The position numbers and the translations under genes are program-made. From the NCBI GenBank assembly GCA_040755295.1, contig JBFMBK010000001.1, positions 1-64,000 on the forward strand: DNA of 64,000 nucleotides, read 5' to 3'. Positions 41,669 through 51,407 of the stretch are shown piece by piece. Within the stretch, counting starts at the first letter, position 1. Each line of letters begins with the position of its first letter. The DNA is from Bacillota bacterium (GTDB taxonomy: Bacteria > Bacillota > Desulfotomaculia > Desulfotomaculales > Ammonificaceae). Under the pieces are notes generated by a model that saw only the letters and a program-made list of their open reading frames with translations, ran no database searches and was not told the DNA's origin.

Positions 41669-43503
41669 TACTCATTCAACCCCAGACATACGTCGTTTTT
41701 AGGCAAATTAAATTTGGCCCTTGCCAGATCCACCAAAACGGCAGTTTTTTCCGCTGTTAAAGGTTCCTGATAGGTAAAAATCAGGTTTACCAACGCTTGA
41801 TCAAAGGCGCCGTTTGCTACGACATGTATTTTTCGGTGGTTTGAAGGAACGGTTTTTTCCTTCTCGGAGAGCAGTTGTTCGCAAAGCTTTTCACCCGGCC
41901 TCATGCATGTGAATTTAATCTCGATGTCTTTGCCCGGGCAAAGACCTTTGAGCCGGATCATATCGTGGGCCAGATCTAATATTTTTACCGGATCGCCCAT
42001 GTCTAAAATAAATACTTCGCCACCCTTGGCAAGGGCTCCAGCCTGAATAACCAAGCGTACAGCTTCCCTGACCGTCATGAAAAACCGGCGCATTTCGGGG
42101 TGGGTAACCGTCACAGGGCCTCCCATCGCGATCTGTCTCCGGAACAACTGGACTACGCTGCCCCTGCTGCCCAATACGTTACCGAACCTTACTGCCGCAA
42201 ACGTCTTTTTACTGAAGCGGGCGTAATAACGGATTATCATTTCCGCGAGCAGCTTCGTCAGGCCCATTACGCTGCTCGGGTTCACGGCCTTGTCGGTCGA
42301 AATGAGTATAAACCTTTCGGTTTTATGACGGTAAGCCGCTTCAGCGGTATTCAAGGTGCCGAAAACATTGTTCTTAAAAGCTTCTTCCGGTTGAAGCTCC
42401 ATTAAAGGAACATGCTTGTGGGCGGCCGCGTGAAAAACCACTGCGGGGCGGTACCGCGCGAAAACGGCGAACAGCTTTTCCCGGTCCCGCACGTCCGCAA
42501 TCAAAGGTACGTGTTCTACCCGAGGCCATTTTCGCGACAAATCCAGGCTGATTTCATAAATGCTGTTTTCACCCCGCCCCAAGAGGAGCAGCCGGCGCGG
42601 CTGAAAGGCGCATATTTGGCGGCAGAGTTCCGCGCCGATGGAGCCGCCCGCACCCGTAACCATGATAACCTGGTCCTTCAGGTAGGCGCTGACTTGTTCG
42701 AGATTAATATCCACTTCGTTCCGGTGCAACAAGTCTTCCATTTGCAGTTCGTGTACCTGCTCAAGCAGTTGTTTCCCCTGAACTATGTGCAGCACGCTGG
42801 GCAATACTTTTACGCCGACACCGGCTTGACGGCAGATGTTGTCGATGGTTTTAATCTGATCTATCGTTGCCGAAGGGATGGCGATAATGGCTTCTTCTAC
42901 CTGACGCTTCCGCACAATATCCGGTATGTCAAACCTGGTGCCGAGTATTTTTAACCCGCAAAGTTGCAGTGCTTTTTTCTCCGGGTCGTCGTCAACGAAA
43001 CCGACCGGGGTAAGTCCGACGCCGGTTCTCGTTGATCTCAACGTTTTTGCAATTAGTGCTCCCGCCTCGCCGGCGCCGACGATGAGGGTTCTTTTACTTT
43101 TTTCGGGCCGGCTTTCTTTAAAGAGACCGCCCCATAAAAGGCGCTGTATGAAACGCGTTCCTAAAAGGAAAAGGAGCGACATCAGCCATAGAGCCGCCGG
43201 CACGGCCGCGGTGAATCGAAGCTTCAGGATCAGTGCGGCAACGAAAATAATTGCTATTCCAATGGTAACGGCAAGTATGATGACCAGAAAATCGTGGATT
43301 CCGGCATATTGCCAAATCCGGTGGTAGGAGCCGCAAAGATACGAGCATAGGAGCAGAATGATCACAGCAAGGATACCAAAAACCGTCACATCTTTGCTGA
43401 AACTGATAGGGACGATATTCCAACGCAGATATAGACTTAAGAAAACGGCTACAGTCAGTAATGCAGTGTCTATGGTTAAGGTCGCGGCAATTCTCTTGGA
43501 CAC
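41668..43503 (-). CDS. CapD/PglF-type membrane NDP-sugar 4,6-dehydratase
   Basis: About 611 residues. Four or five N-terminal membrane segments, a first Rossmann-like domain (LIVGAGEAGALIAKTL), then the SDR domain: MVTGAGGSIGAELCRQ, ISTDKAVNPSSVMGLTK (with the Lys of the active site, Met in place of the usual Tyr as in PglF/FlaA1), RFGNVLGSRGSVV, FFMTVREAVRLV. It converts UDP-GlcNAc or similar to a 4-keto-6-deoxy sugar. I take GTG 43503 over GTG 43515 because GGAAGG fits it better. Confidence 0.9.
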   Translation of the reverse strand: MSKRIAATLTIDTALLTVAVFLSLYLRWNIVPISFSKDVTVFGILAVIILLLCSYLCGSYHRIWQYAGIHDFLVIILAVTIGIAIIFVAALILKLRFTAAVPAALWLMSLLFLLGTRFIQRLLWGGLFKESRPEKSKRTLIVGAGEAGALIAKTLRSTRTGVGLTPVGFVDDDPEKKALQLCGLKILGTRFDIPDIVRKRQVEEAIIAIPSATIDQIKTIDNICRQAGVGVKVLPSVLHIVQGKQLLEQVHELQMEDLLHRNEVDINLEQVSAYLKDQVIMVTGAGGSIGAELCRQICAFQPRRLLLLGRGENSIYEISLDLSRKWPRVEHVPLIADVRDREKLFAVFARYRPAVVFHAAAHKHVPLMELQPEEAFKNNVFGTLNTAEAAYRHKTERFILISTDKAVNPSSVMGLTKLLAEMIIRYYARFSKKTFAAVRFGNVLGSRGSVVQLFRRQIAMGGPVTVTHPEMRRFFMTVREAVRLVIQAGALAKGGEVFILDMGDPVKILDLAHDMIRLKGLCPGKDIEIKFTCMRPGEKLCEQLLSEKEKTVPSNHRKIHVVANGAFDQALVNLIFTYQEPLTAEKTAVLVDLARAKFNLPKNDVCLGLNE

Positions 43504-43527
43504 AGTATTAGGCACCTTCCAGTTATA

Positions 43528-44655
43528 CTAAGTAAGACCAGGTTTATGGTGTTTGAGTCGTCCTGCCAAAATCTCGTCGCAAACCTTTTCGTATTTGCGT
43601 ACGGTACAAGCAATATCGTACTTTGCTGATACCCTTTCTCTAGCAGCCGCCGCCATCCGTCGGGCCGATTCGGGATTTTCGATTAAGTAAGTCATGCATG
43701 CGCATAGGGATACCGGATCGTTTTCAGTGGCCAAAAGGCCCGAAACCCGGTCCTCAATCACGTCAAAATTACCCGGTACCGCAGTCGCGACACAGGGAAG
43801 CCCGGCGGCCATGGCCTCCAGTAAAGCTATGGATAACCCTTCCGCGTGAGTAGACAAAACAAATATGTCGGTATCCTGTAACAATTCAGGGATATCTGTG
43901 CGAGTGCCGAGGAAAGATATGCTGTCGGAAAGGTTAAGTTCTGTGGTTAGTGATTCCATGTCCTTGCGCAAGACTCCGTCCCCCACGAAATCAAGCCCGA
44001 TTGTAAATCCCCGTTCTTTAAGCAGCTTAACGGCTTTAATCAAGGTTGCAGGGTCCTTTTGCCCGTCAAGACGGGACACCATCTTGATACGGACGGGCTG
44101 TTCGGTGAACAATGCTTCAAGATCAGCGCGAGGGCATCGGTCAACCGGAAGACCGTTTTCGATAACGTCAATTTTTACATCCGGCAACCAAAGTGCTTTT
44201 TTCACCATTTCTTTAACATCTCTGGAGACGCATATTACTCTATCGGATACAAGGTGTGATTGGATCAGGTTAACAAGCCGGCCCCGCAGGCCGTAGTGGG
44301 CTGCCGTGGCCAAGTGTTCCACGGATACAACGCATTTGATCCCAAGCCCTAAGACGGCAAGTCTTCCCCAGAAGTAAGCAACCGGCGTGTGGAAAAACAC
44401 AGCATCCGGCCGGTTTTCCAAAATGGTTTGCCTTAAAGCGCGAAGAAATCCCCAGTCCCATTGACCCCGTTTCAGCAGAAAATACCCCTGAACGCCGCAG
44501 CTCTGTAATTCCGTCAAATAGTTCGGGTCTACTTCATAACCTACCAAAAGGACTGCGGGCTCAAAACGGGTACGGTCATGGTTCTTTGCAATATCCACTA
44601 CGATACGGGCTGCGCCGCCGGTACCCCCGTAGACGGCATGGAGTAGTTTAATCAT
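43528..44655 (-). CDS. Glycosyltransferase family 4
   Basis: A 375-residue GT4 enzyme with LHAVYGGTGGAARIVVDIAK, NGLPVDRCPR, KMVSRLDGQKDPATLIKAV and STHAEGLSIALLEAMAAGLPCVAT. It transfers one sugar to the growing lipid-linked oligosaccharide. Start ATG 44655; the 148 bp upstream to galU hold no feature I can name. It lies a few bases ahead of the dehydratase gene. Confidence 0.88.
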   Translation of the reverse strand: MIKLLHAVYGGTGGAARIVVDIAKNHDRTRFEPAVLLVGYEVDPNYLTELQSCGVQGYFLLKRGQWDWGFLRALRQTILENRPDAVFFHTPVAYFWGRLAVLGLGIKCVVSVEHLATAAHYGLRGRLVNLIQSHLVSDRVICVSRDVKEMVKKALWLPDVKIDVIENGLPVDRCPRADLEALFTEQPVRIKMVSRLDGQKDPATLIKAVKLLKERGFTIGLDFVGDGVLRKDMESLTTELNLSDSISFLGTRTDIPELLQDTDIFVLSTHAEGLSIALLEAMAAGLPCVATAVPGNFDVIEDRVSGLLATENDPVSLCACMTYLIENPESARRMAAAARERVSAKYDIACTVRKYEKVCDEILAGRLKHHKPGLT

Positions 44656-44803
44656 AATTCCACCGTTATTCTGTAATTTTGTAATCTTTCCCAGTTTATG
44701 AACCGCCCCGGTATTAGTGCTTGTTTAAAGCTTTTTAATTATCAAGCCCTTACAAGGCGTTCGAAAAACCGGAATACGTATTCTTAAAGCAGGCAAAGAC
44801 GTC

Positions 44804-45688
44804 TTACTTGGAGTCCGAAACAAGATTTTTCAAATATCCTAAAACCAGCGGCCCCAGGTCTTCGCGCTTGAGCGCAAGTTCAACGGTTGCTTGCAGGTAA
44901 CCGAACTTGTCGCCGGCGTCGTAACGTTTTCCGGTAAAGGCATAACCGAAAACCCTTTCCTCTTTGGCCAGTAGTTTAATGGCGTCTGTTAGCTGAATCT
45001 CGCCCCCGCACCCCGGGGGGGTTGCTTCCAGGGCGTTGAATATTTGGGGGCTGAGGATATAACGGCCGATGATACCCCAGCGTGATGGAGCTTCCTCCTC
45101 CGCCGGTTTCTCCACCAGATCTCTTATGTGAAGCACCCGTGGCTCGATTTCTTCGCCGGAAATGATTCCGTACCGGGAAACCTGGTCGAAAGGCAGCCAG
45201 TCAAGCGCTAACACAGTGCCCCGGAACTCCTTAAAAACCTTCAACATTTGTGCCAGGCACGGGTCCTCTCCGACAACAACGTCGTCTCCTAATAGGACAG
45301 CAAAAGGTTCACTACCCACAAAACTTCTCGCACAGAGTACCGCGTGCCCCAAACCACGTGGTTCGCACTGCCTGACGTAATGGATATTTGCCAGGTTGGC
45401 AATCCCACGGATTTCCTCGAGCCATTCTTTTTTGTTCCGCTCGCGCAGATAAGCTTCCAACTCGAGGCAGCAGTCAAAGTGATCCTCGATAGCTCTTTTG
45501 CCGCGGCCGGTGACGATAAGAATGTCTTCAATTCCCGAGTCTACGACCTCTTCAATGATGTACTGAATGATCGGCTTGTCAATAAGGGGGAGCATTTCTT
45601 TCGGCTGTGCTTTGGTGGCCGGTAGAAAGCGGGTTCCCAACCCTGCTGCCGGGATGACGGCTTTTGTGACTTTAAAACTACTGCTCAG
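44804..45688 (-). CDS. galU: UTP-glucose-1-phosphate uridylyltransferase, likely CTG start
   Basis: About 295 residues. KAVIPAAGLGTRFLPATKA, PLIDKPIIQYIIEE, GLGHAVLCAR, GDDVVV and GRYDAGDK-like GKRYDAGDKFGYLQA identify GalU, which makes UDP-glucose. The essential N-terminal loop lies upstream of any ATG/GTG/TTG of the frame except the TTG inside the loop itself. A TGA precedes the codon GTT, and the only plausible start before the loop is CTG 45688, with AAGGGTGAG about 6 bases ahead. GalU and GalE at 56636 supply UDP-Glc and UDP-Gal for the locus. Confidence 0.9.
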   Translation of the reverse strand: MSSSFKVTKAVIPAAGLGTRFLPATKAQPKEMLPLIDKPIIQYIIEEVVDSGIEDILIVTGRGKRAIEDHFDCCLELEAYLRERNKKEWLEEIRGIANLANIHYVRQCEPRGLGHAVLCARSFVGSEPFAVLLGDDVVVGEDPCLAQMLKVFKEFRGTVLALDWLPFDQVSRYGIISGEEIEPRVLHIRDLVEKPAEEEAPSRWGIIGRYILSPQIFNALEATPPGCGGEIQLTDAIKLLAKEERVFGYAFTGKRYDAGDKFGYLQATVELALKREDLGPLVLGYLKNLVSDSK

Positions 45689-45842
45689 TTTAACTCACCC
45701 TTTCGGTGCCAGGTGTTTGAAAATATCTTCTGAACGCATCTGCGCCTTGCTGAATTAAACGATACGACTCCGGTAGGCGTGTAATGTTACTGCCTAAGTA
45801 GTTTACGTTTAACCGCCGGGTGAGGTGAAAAAATTTGGAGTT

Positions 45843-47378
45843 TTAAGTCTCACCGCGTCCCCAAAATTCTTGGAACACCGGTACCTTAAGCAGGTAGAGT
45901 GCGGTCGTATAAACTATTCCGCCCCAAAAAAAATCGAGGGCAACGCGGCACAGCAGCCCGGTCTTCCCGCTGAAATGCTGAGAAAGCAGGCAATCGCAGC
46001 TCTTGATCGCAAATCCCATTACAAGAACCGCCAGTCCGCTCTTGAAGAGAGCTATCCAAAGCAGCCGGCAATTAAACCCTTGAACTTTTCGCTTCAGGCC
46101 ATATGACAGTAGAAACGCCGTTAAAGTGAAGGCAATGGAGGTGGAGAGCGCAATCCCCCCAAGTCCCATGGCCTTGACCAAGAAGTAATTCAGGCTGATG
46201 TTTATTATTACCATCGCCACTCCGTTCCGGACCGGCGTAATGGTGTCCTGAAGAGCGTAGAAGGCCTTGCTGAATATGTCCTGGAGGGAATGCCCCACCA
46301 TTCCCAGAGCGTAAAACAATAACGCTGCGGCCGTCATGAGAGAAGCCCGGGCGTCAAACTCCCCCCGCTCGAAAAAAAGGGACACGACCGGTTGGGCTGT
46401 GACCGCGAGCCCTACTGCGATGGGGAAAATGATGTAAATGACCATGGTCGACGCCCGCAATAATTGACGGCTGTATGCTTCCCAGTCTTGTCTGGTGCAG
46501 GACTGCGACAAGGCGGGAAAGTAGACGCTGCCGACCGCCAACACGAAGATCCCGAAGGCGGAGTCGGTGAGAAGCACTGCGTAATCAAGCGCCGCGATGC
46601 TTCCCGGGGCCAGGTAGCTGGCGAAAACACGGTCAAACAGATTGGTGAATGCCGTAACCGCGCTGCCTGCAAGCATTGGCAGGGCAAGCGCCGCCATCCG
46701 TTTCAGGTATGGGTCACGTAGGTCGAGAATGAGGCGAAACCGATAGCCGTAACGCCAGGCACAACTCAATAAAAACAGGCATTGCCCCAAGTAAGCCAAA
46801 ATAATCCCCGCCACCGCCCCGTGAAGACCGACTTTCGGGACCAGTATCAGCAAGGAAGTGATCATCACCAAGTTAAAAACGAGACCGCTTGCGGCGGGGA
46901 AGGCGAAAGCCCGGCGAAAATAGAGGTACGCCGTAGTCAGCCCCAAAAGGCCCATGATGGTAATACACGGCATGAGCATGTAAGACAGCTCAACCGTCAA
47001 ACGGTAAGTCTCCTCCTTGAAGCCGGGGGCGACCAGCTTTATGATCCAGGGAGTACACAGCATGCCGAGTCCGGCCGCAACAATCAGCACAATCGTTATG
47101 CTGTTGGTTAAGTTCGCAACGTACCGGTCCACTGCCTTTGGACCGGCTTTCTCAGCCCGTTCCGTGAGTAATGGAATAAGGGTGTTGGGAATAGCCAGTG
47201 ATACTGCGGTGAAAAGAACCATGGGGGCAAAACCGGCTACTTTGAAGGCATCTCCGGCCGGGGTGGCGCCCAATCGAGCCGCCAGTATTATTTCTCGCAG
47301 AAAACCAAGTACTTTACTAAAAAGGGTAAGGACCATAAGTCCAGCCGCGATTGTTGTCAAATGTCTGCTTCCGGGCAT
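45843..47378 (-). CDS. murJ: MurJ/MviN-type lipid flippase
   Basis: A 511-residue membrane protein with about 14 hydrophobic helices. GFLREIILAARLGATPAGDAF and LPMLAGSAVTAFTNLFDRVFAS are MurJ/MviN signatures, with further FERGEFD and YALQDTITPVRNG. MurJ flips lipid II. In a polysaccharide locus it may instead be a paralogue that flips the repeat unit, since no Wzx is found elsewhere here. The gene lies between galU and the GH114-like genes on the same strand. The symbol is by family only. Confidence 0.8.
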   Translation of the reverse strand: MPGSRHLTTIAAGLMVLTLFSKVLGFLREIILAARLGATPAGDAFKVAGFAPMVLFTAVSLAIPNTLIPLLTERAEKAGPKAVDRYVANLTNSITIVLIVAAGLGMLCTPWIIKLVAPGFKEETYRLTVELSYMLMPCITIMGLLGLTTAYLYFRRAFAFPAASGLVFNLVMITSLLILVPKVGLHGAVAGIILAYLGQCLFLLSCAWRYGYRFRLILDLRDPYLKRMAALALPMLAGSAVTAFTNLFDRVFASYLAPGSIAALDYAVLLTDSAFGIFVLAVGSVYFPALSQSCTRQDWEAYSRQLLRASTMVIYIIFPIAVGLAVTAQPVVSLFFERGEFDARASLMTAAALLFYALGMVGHSLQDIFSKAFYALQDTITPVRNGVAMVIINISLNYFLVKAMGLGGIALSTSIAFTLTAFLLSYGLKRKVQGFNCRLLWIALFKSGLAVLVMGFAIKSCDCLLSQHFSGKTGLLCRVALDFFWGGIVYTTALYLLKVPVFQEFWGRGET

Positions 47379-47551
47379 AGTTTTGCTTGTTTTCCCGCTG
47401 CTAAGGAATTTAAGCAGCCTTTTTAGGGTTTATTGAGCCTTAACGGCCGGCCCTTGCCAATATATGCCGTGCGCCCCTAAAGGTGCTTGTCCTTGGAGAC
47501 CCGGGCGGTTTCAAGCAAAAGGACTGAAAAAAAGCCGTCGTGGAATGAGTT

Positions 47552-48565
47552 TTAGTTGTAGTGTCCGATCCCCCAGTGAATAACAAAGCTTTTTATGTTA
47601 TCGGCCGGTCGTCTCACAGTAGCAGATAAGGATGTCGGCAGGGGCGGGATTTGAGCATTATTTCGGGGCGGGAGGTAATAGGTGTTTACCGTGTTGTAGA
47701 TCGGCGCACCGGAAGTCCAAGGGGCGTAAGGGACGAATCCGTATGCCCGGGCGCCGTCGTAGTACGTCTGAACCGCGGCGTAGTCGTTCCAGGAAATGAA
47801 CCTGGCGGTAAGCACCGTGAAGTTATACCGCTCGCTTAAATCAACGATATGGTTACGCTTCGCGTTGATCCAGGGATCCCCGGTCGTCTTTTCGTAAGGA
47901 TAATGTTCCCACATTAAAAAATCAATTAAGGGCGCAGTGTAATCAATTAGATTAAGCGGGGCGTTTTTCCACCAACCGCCGTTCTGAACGATTAACTTCG
48001 CCGGATCGTTGTTCCGGATTTCTCTGACGAGCTGGACGGTGGCATCGAGTACCTCCCTGTTGTTGGAATAATCGGTGGCTTCGGCTAAGGTGTCTAAAAA
48101 GACACCGTCAAACCCGCGGGCGTAAATACCCTTGGCGTAGTCGGTGATAATCTGCCGGTAATGGGTACTGCGGGGGTCCATTATCCAGTCGGGCGGGTTG
48201 TCGTTGGTGTTGGCTACCTTTTGTCTATTTATTAAGAGGTAATCGGATTCCCGAAGGCCCGTAAAAGGCGTCCACTGTTGGTCGATAGAAGTAGTAGGAA
48301 CGTAGGCGACTACCAGGACATCGGCTGCTTGCAACTTTTTCAATTGGATGTCACTAAGCGTATAAGGCTCAACAATGGCCAGATCAAATCTTTTTAAGTA
48401 TTCTATCTGCTGTGCCGTTGAAACGCTCCGGTCACCCGTTACCCTGTTTAACCCGAAGGCGGTCAGCTTGACAACAGAAATAATGACCAACATGACCAGA
48501 ACAGCCAACATAATAATGATATTTCTGACCGCCGTATTTTTAAGTCCGGGCCTGTTTTTGAGCAT
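47552..48565 (-). CDS. Membrane-anchored GH114/TM1410-like protein, single domain
   Basis: A 337-residue protein with an N-terminal membrane anchor (~16-34) and one TIM-barrel domain: FDLAIVEPYTLSDIQLKKL, DWIMDPRSTHYRQIITDY, GFDGVFLDTLAE, NGGWWKNAPLNL, DFLMWEHYP. Family members are predicted or shown to cut alpha-1,4-linked galactosamine polymers in biofilm polysaccharides (GH114/GH166-type). The C-terminus ends in a second short IKSFVIHWG motif, as if cut from a two-domain version. It is a shorter paralogue of the next gene upstream. It may trim the polymer made by this locus. Confidence 0.8.
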   Translation of the reverse strand: MLKNRPGLKNTAVRNIIIMLAVLVMLVIISVVKLTAFGLNRVTGDRSVSTAQQIEYLKRFDLAIVEPYTLSDIQLKKLQAADVLVVAYVPTTSIDQQWTPFTGLRESDYLLINRQKVANTNDNPPDWIMDPRSTHYRQIITDYAKGIYARGFDGVFLDTLAEATDYSNNREVLDATVQLVREIRNNDPAKLIVQNGGWWKNAPLNLIDYTAPLIDFLMWEHYPYEKTTGDPWINAKRNHIVDLSERYNFTVLTARFISWNDYAAVQTYYDGARAYGFVPYAPWTSGAPIYNTVNTYYLPPRNNAQIPPLPTSLSATVRRPADNIKSFVIHWGIGHYN

Positions 48566-48704
48566 GGCTTTACCTGATTTCTGCTTGTCTATAAAACTCT
48601 ACGTATTTGGCTGGTTGACGCCTTTCACAGCCGACTCTTCGTCAATTTATGCCGCTGTTTCTTAATAGTGCCTGTACGAAGCAGCGGCCCATAATAAAAA
48701 AACG

Positions 48705-48744
48705 GAGACCCGCCGCAGTAATTTCTGTTTCCGGGGCGGGTCTC
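48705..48744 (-). terminator. Rho-independent terminator of the two-domain GH114-like gene
   Basis: GAGACCCGCC (48705-48714) pairs with GGCGGGTCTC (48735-48744). On the minus strand the hairpin is followed by CGTTTTTTTATT. It separates this gene from the single-domain paralogue. Confidence 0.85.
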
Positions 48745-48791
48745 AATAAGTATACTGAAACGATCTATAATTTAACTAGGCAATCAAGAAG

Positions 48792-51005
48792 CTACTGCCA
48801 AAGAGTTCTCACTGCCATCTTGTTACTTGCAGACGAAACGTTTCCTGCGGCATCCGCGGCCTTTATGTAATAGTAGTACCGTGTTTTCTTTCCCAGGCCG
48901 GTATTGGTGAAGCTTGTCCCGCTAACGGAAGCCACTTTGTTGTAAGTTCCGTAATAATAGTAGCTCCGATAAACGTCGTAACGAGAGACACCGACGTTGT
49001 CTTTAGAAGACGTCCAGGTTATTTTTACGGAGGTTGAACTTAAAGCGACAGCCCGCGTTATCGTTGGCGTTGTCGGTGCCTGGGTGTCCGGCGGCGGCGC
49101 CGGCGGATCAACCGGAGGAGAAGGCGGCTCATTCGGCGGCGGCGCAGGCGGTTCCGTTGGCGGCGGCGCAGGAGTATAGCTGCGGGGCGGGAGGTTATAA
49201 GTATTTACCGTGTTATAGATCGGTGTACCGGAGGTCCATGGGGCGTATGGAACAAACCCATAGGCGCGGGAGGCGTCATAGAAGTTCTGTGCTCCGGTGT
49301 AGTCGTTCCAGGGGAAGAATTTTGTTGCGAGCACCTTAAAGCCGTATTGGTTACGCGAGCTAATCAATTGATTGCGCTCCGCATTTAGCCAGGAATCGCT
49401 GGCACCTTTTTCGTACGGATAATCCGGCCACACAATCCCGTCAATAGAAGGCCCGGTTTGGTCAATAAGTTGCAGCCAACCATTGTCCTGAATTATCAGT
49501 TTAGTAGGGTTAATGCTTCGGATTCCCTGCACGAATTGGCCGGTGGCTACCAACAGTTCTTGTATGAAGTTGGTTAAAATAGTTGAATCCAAGGAAACAT
49601 ATTTCCATAAATTCTCCGGCTCGCTTATGCCGGCCAGAAAAACGCCGTCAAATCCCCGGGCATACACCGTTCTTACGTAGTCGGAAACGATTTGACGATA
49701 GTGCTCACTTCGGGGGTCCATTATCCAGTCGGGATAGCTGGTGTTTACCACTTTCTGCCCGTTAACCCAGATGTAATCGGAATTTAAAAGGCCGGTGTAA
49801 GGCGGCCACTGCTGATTCACAGAAAGAGTTGGAACGTAACCGATTACGATGACCCCTGCGGCCTGCAGCTCTTTTAACTGGGCGTCACTTAAGGACTGTG
49901 GCTCGGTGAGCGCGAGATCAAATTTTTTCATATCCTGTAACTGCTGTGCCGTAGGAGCGCCCCAGTGCACGACAAAGCTGTTAACGTCATGGGCGAAACG
50001 GTTGGATGCGGGTGGCGGCGCAGGGGGAGCCGGCGGATCAGTGGGCGGTGGCGCCGGCGGATCAGTGGGCGGTGGCGCCGGCGGATCAGTGGGCGGCTGC
50101 GCCGGGGTATAGCTGCGCGGCGGGAGGTAATAGGTGTTTACGGTGTTATAGATCGGTGAACCGGAAGTCCAAGGGGCGTAAGGTGCGAACCCGTATGCCC
50201 GGGCGTCGTCGTAGTACCTCTGAACGGCGGTATAGTCGTTCCAGGAAATGAACCTGGCGGTAATGACCTTGAAGTTATACTGATTTCTTAAACTGATAAT
50301 GTGGTCTCGCTTCGTGTTGGTCCATGAATCACCGGTCCCTTTATCGTATGGATAATGTTCCCACATCATGAAATCGATTAAAGGCGCGGTGTAATCTATA
50401 AGGTTAAGCGGAGCGTCCTTCCACCAACCGCCGTTCTGACAGATCAACTTCGCCGGACCGGCGTTCCTGATTTCTCTTACGAGCTGGACGGTGGCATCGA
50501 GTACCTCCCTGTTGTTGGAATAATCGGTGGCTTCGGCCAAGGTGTCTAGAAAAACACCGTCAAACCCGCGGGTGTAAATACCCTTGGCGTAGTCGGTTAT
50601 AATCTGGCGGTAATGGGTGCTACGGGGGTCCATTATCCAGTCGGGCGGGTTGTCGTTGGTGTTGGTTACCTTTTGACCGTTCAGCCAAAGGTAGTCGGAC
50701 TCCATAATGCCTGAGAAAGGGGTCCATTTTTGGTCGATGGAAGTGGTCGGGATATAAGCAATCACCATGACGTCGGCTGCATGTAAGGCTTTGAGTTGTG
50801 TGTCACTGAATGTGTACGGCTCGACGACGGCCATATCAAATTGCTTCATGTCTTCAATCTGCTGTGCGGTGGGAGTGCCCCAGTGGATCACAAAACTCTT
50901 TACATCGTGGGGCAGGCTGATAGCCGCTTGCGATATGCCGCCGATAGGAACAACGGTTGCCATCAAAGCGATCACGAGTAAGGTCGTTAGAGCTTTTCTT
51001 GTCAA
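48792..51005 (-). CDS. Secreted two-domain GH114-like protein with Pro-rich linkers and FN3
   Basis: About 737 residues from TTG 51005 (AAGGAGG 8 bases upstream; an upstream TTG overlaps that site). Signal peptide with Ala-X-Ala-like end SQA near residue 27. Two tandem TIM-barrel domains, each starting (V/N)SFV(I/V)HWG, are joined by a Pro-rich linker of repeated PPTDPPAPP; a second linker (PPTEPPAPPP) leads to a fibronectin type III domain at the C-terminus (TSSKDNVGVSRYDVYRS). In the second domain several conserved acidic residues of the first are changed (VFLAGISEP for VFLDTLAE), so only the first may be catalytic. Confidence 0.85.
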   Translation of the reverse strand: MTRKALTTLLVIALMATVVPIGGISQAAISLPHDVKSFVIHWGTPTAQQIEDMKQFDMAVVEPYTFSDTQLKALHAADVMVIAYIPTTSIDQKWTPFSGIMESDYLWLNGQKVTNTNDNPPDWIMDPRSTHYRQIITDYAKGIYTRGFDGVFLDTLAEATDYSNNREVLDATVQLVREIRNAGPAKLICQNGGWWKDAPLNLIDYTAPLIDFMMWEHYPYDKGTGDSWTNTKRDHIISLRNQYNFKVITARFISWNDYTAVQRYYDDARAYGFAPYAPWTSGSPIYNTVNTYYLPPRSYTPAQPPTDPPAPPPTDPPAPPPTDPPAPPAPPPASNRFAHDVNSFVVHWGAPTAQQLQDMKKFDLALTEPQSLSDAQLKELQAAGVIVIGYVPTLSVNQQWPPYTGLLNSDYIWVNGQKVVNTSYPDWIMDPRSEHYRQIVSDYVRTVYARGFDGVFLAGISEPENLWKYVSLDSTILTNFIQELLVATGQFVQGIRSINPTKLIIQDNGWLQLIDQTGPSIDGIVWPDYPYEKGASDSWLNAERNQLISSRNQYGFKVLATKFFPWNDYTGAQNFYDASRAYGFVPYAPWTSGTPIYNTVNTYNLPPRSYTPAPPPTEPPAPPPNEPPSPPVDPPAPPPDTQAPTTPTITRAVALSSTSVKITWTSSKDNVGVSRYDVYRSYYYYGTYNKVASVSGTSFTNTGLGKKTRYYYYIKAADAAGNVSSASNKMAVRTLWQ

Positions 51006-51407
51006 TAAATAGACCTCCTTCAAAAAGCTTGTATTGTGATAGTTGCTGCAAAGCTTCCGCCATTCACCTCCTAAGAGGATACCCTCACCATTTAAGCCTG
51101 ATTTCGATAGAATTTGACATATTCCTACATGTAAGTTCTGGCAAGTGGGTGAGAGTCTTGGGAGAAAACGATTATGGTTTAATAACGCTTGGGGTGCGGA
51201 TTCTCAAGCCGACTTCGATTTATAGTTAGACAATCGTTCGGCCCTATTCCGAACATTCACAGTAATATCCAACGGCTATTTACCTATTTGATTCTTGATC
51301 TTGAGTACAGGTATGCTGCGGGCGAGTTTAGTCACCAGTTAATGGTAATATGTATATTATATCGGCTAAGGATAACACAAATTCAGGCACAACTTCTGGA
51401 GGGAGCC
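51006..51407. other. Divergent intergenic region with nothing identified
   Basis: Between the divergent GH114-like gene and the methyltransferase. It holds the GH114 ribosome-binding site (GAAGGAGG) and the methyltransferase site (GGAGGGAG). A short minus-strand frame starts at 51063 behind TTAGGAGGTGA but overlaps the GH114 start out of frame and has no recognisable content. No repeat, terminator or clear promoter was seen. Confidence 0.4.

Noticed and set aside
50854-51063. A 69-codon minus-strand frame with a good ribosome-binding site
   Set aside because: It overlaps the GH114-like gene in another frame, has no recognised content, and does not look like a leader peptide.
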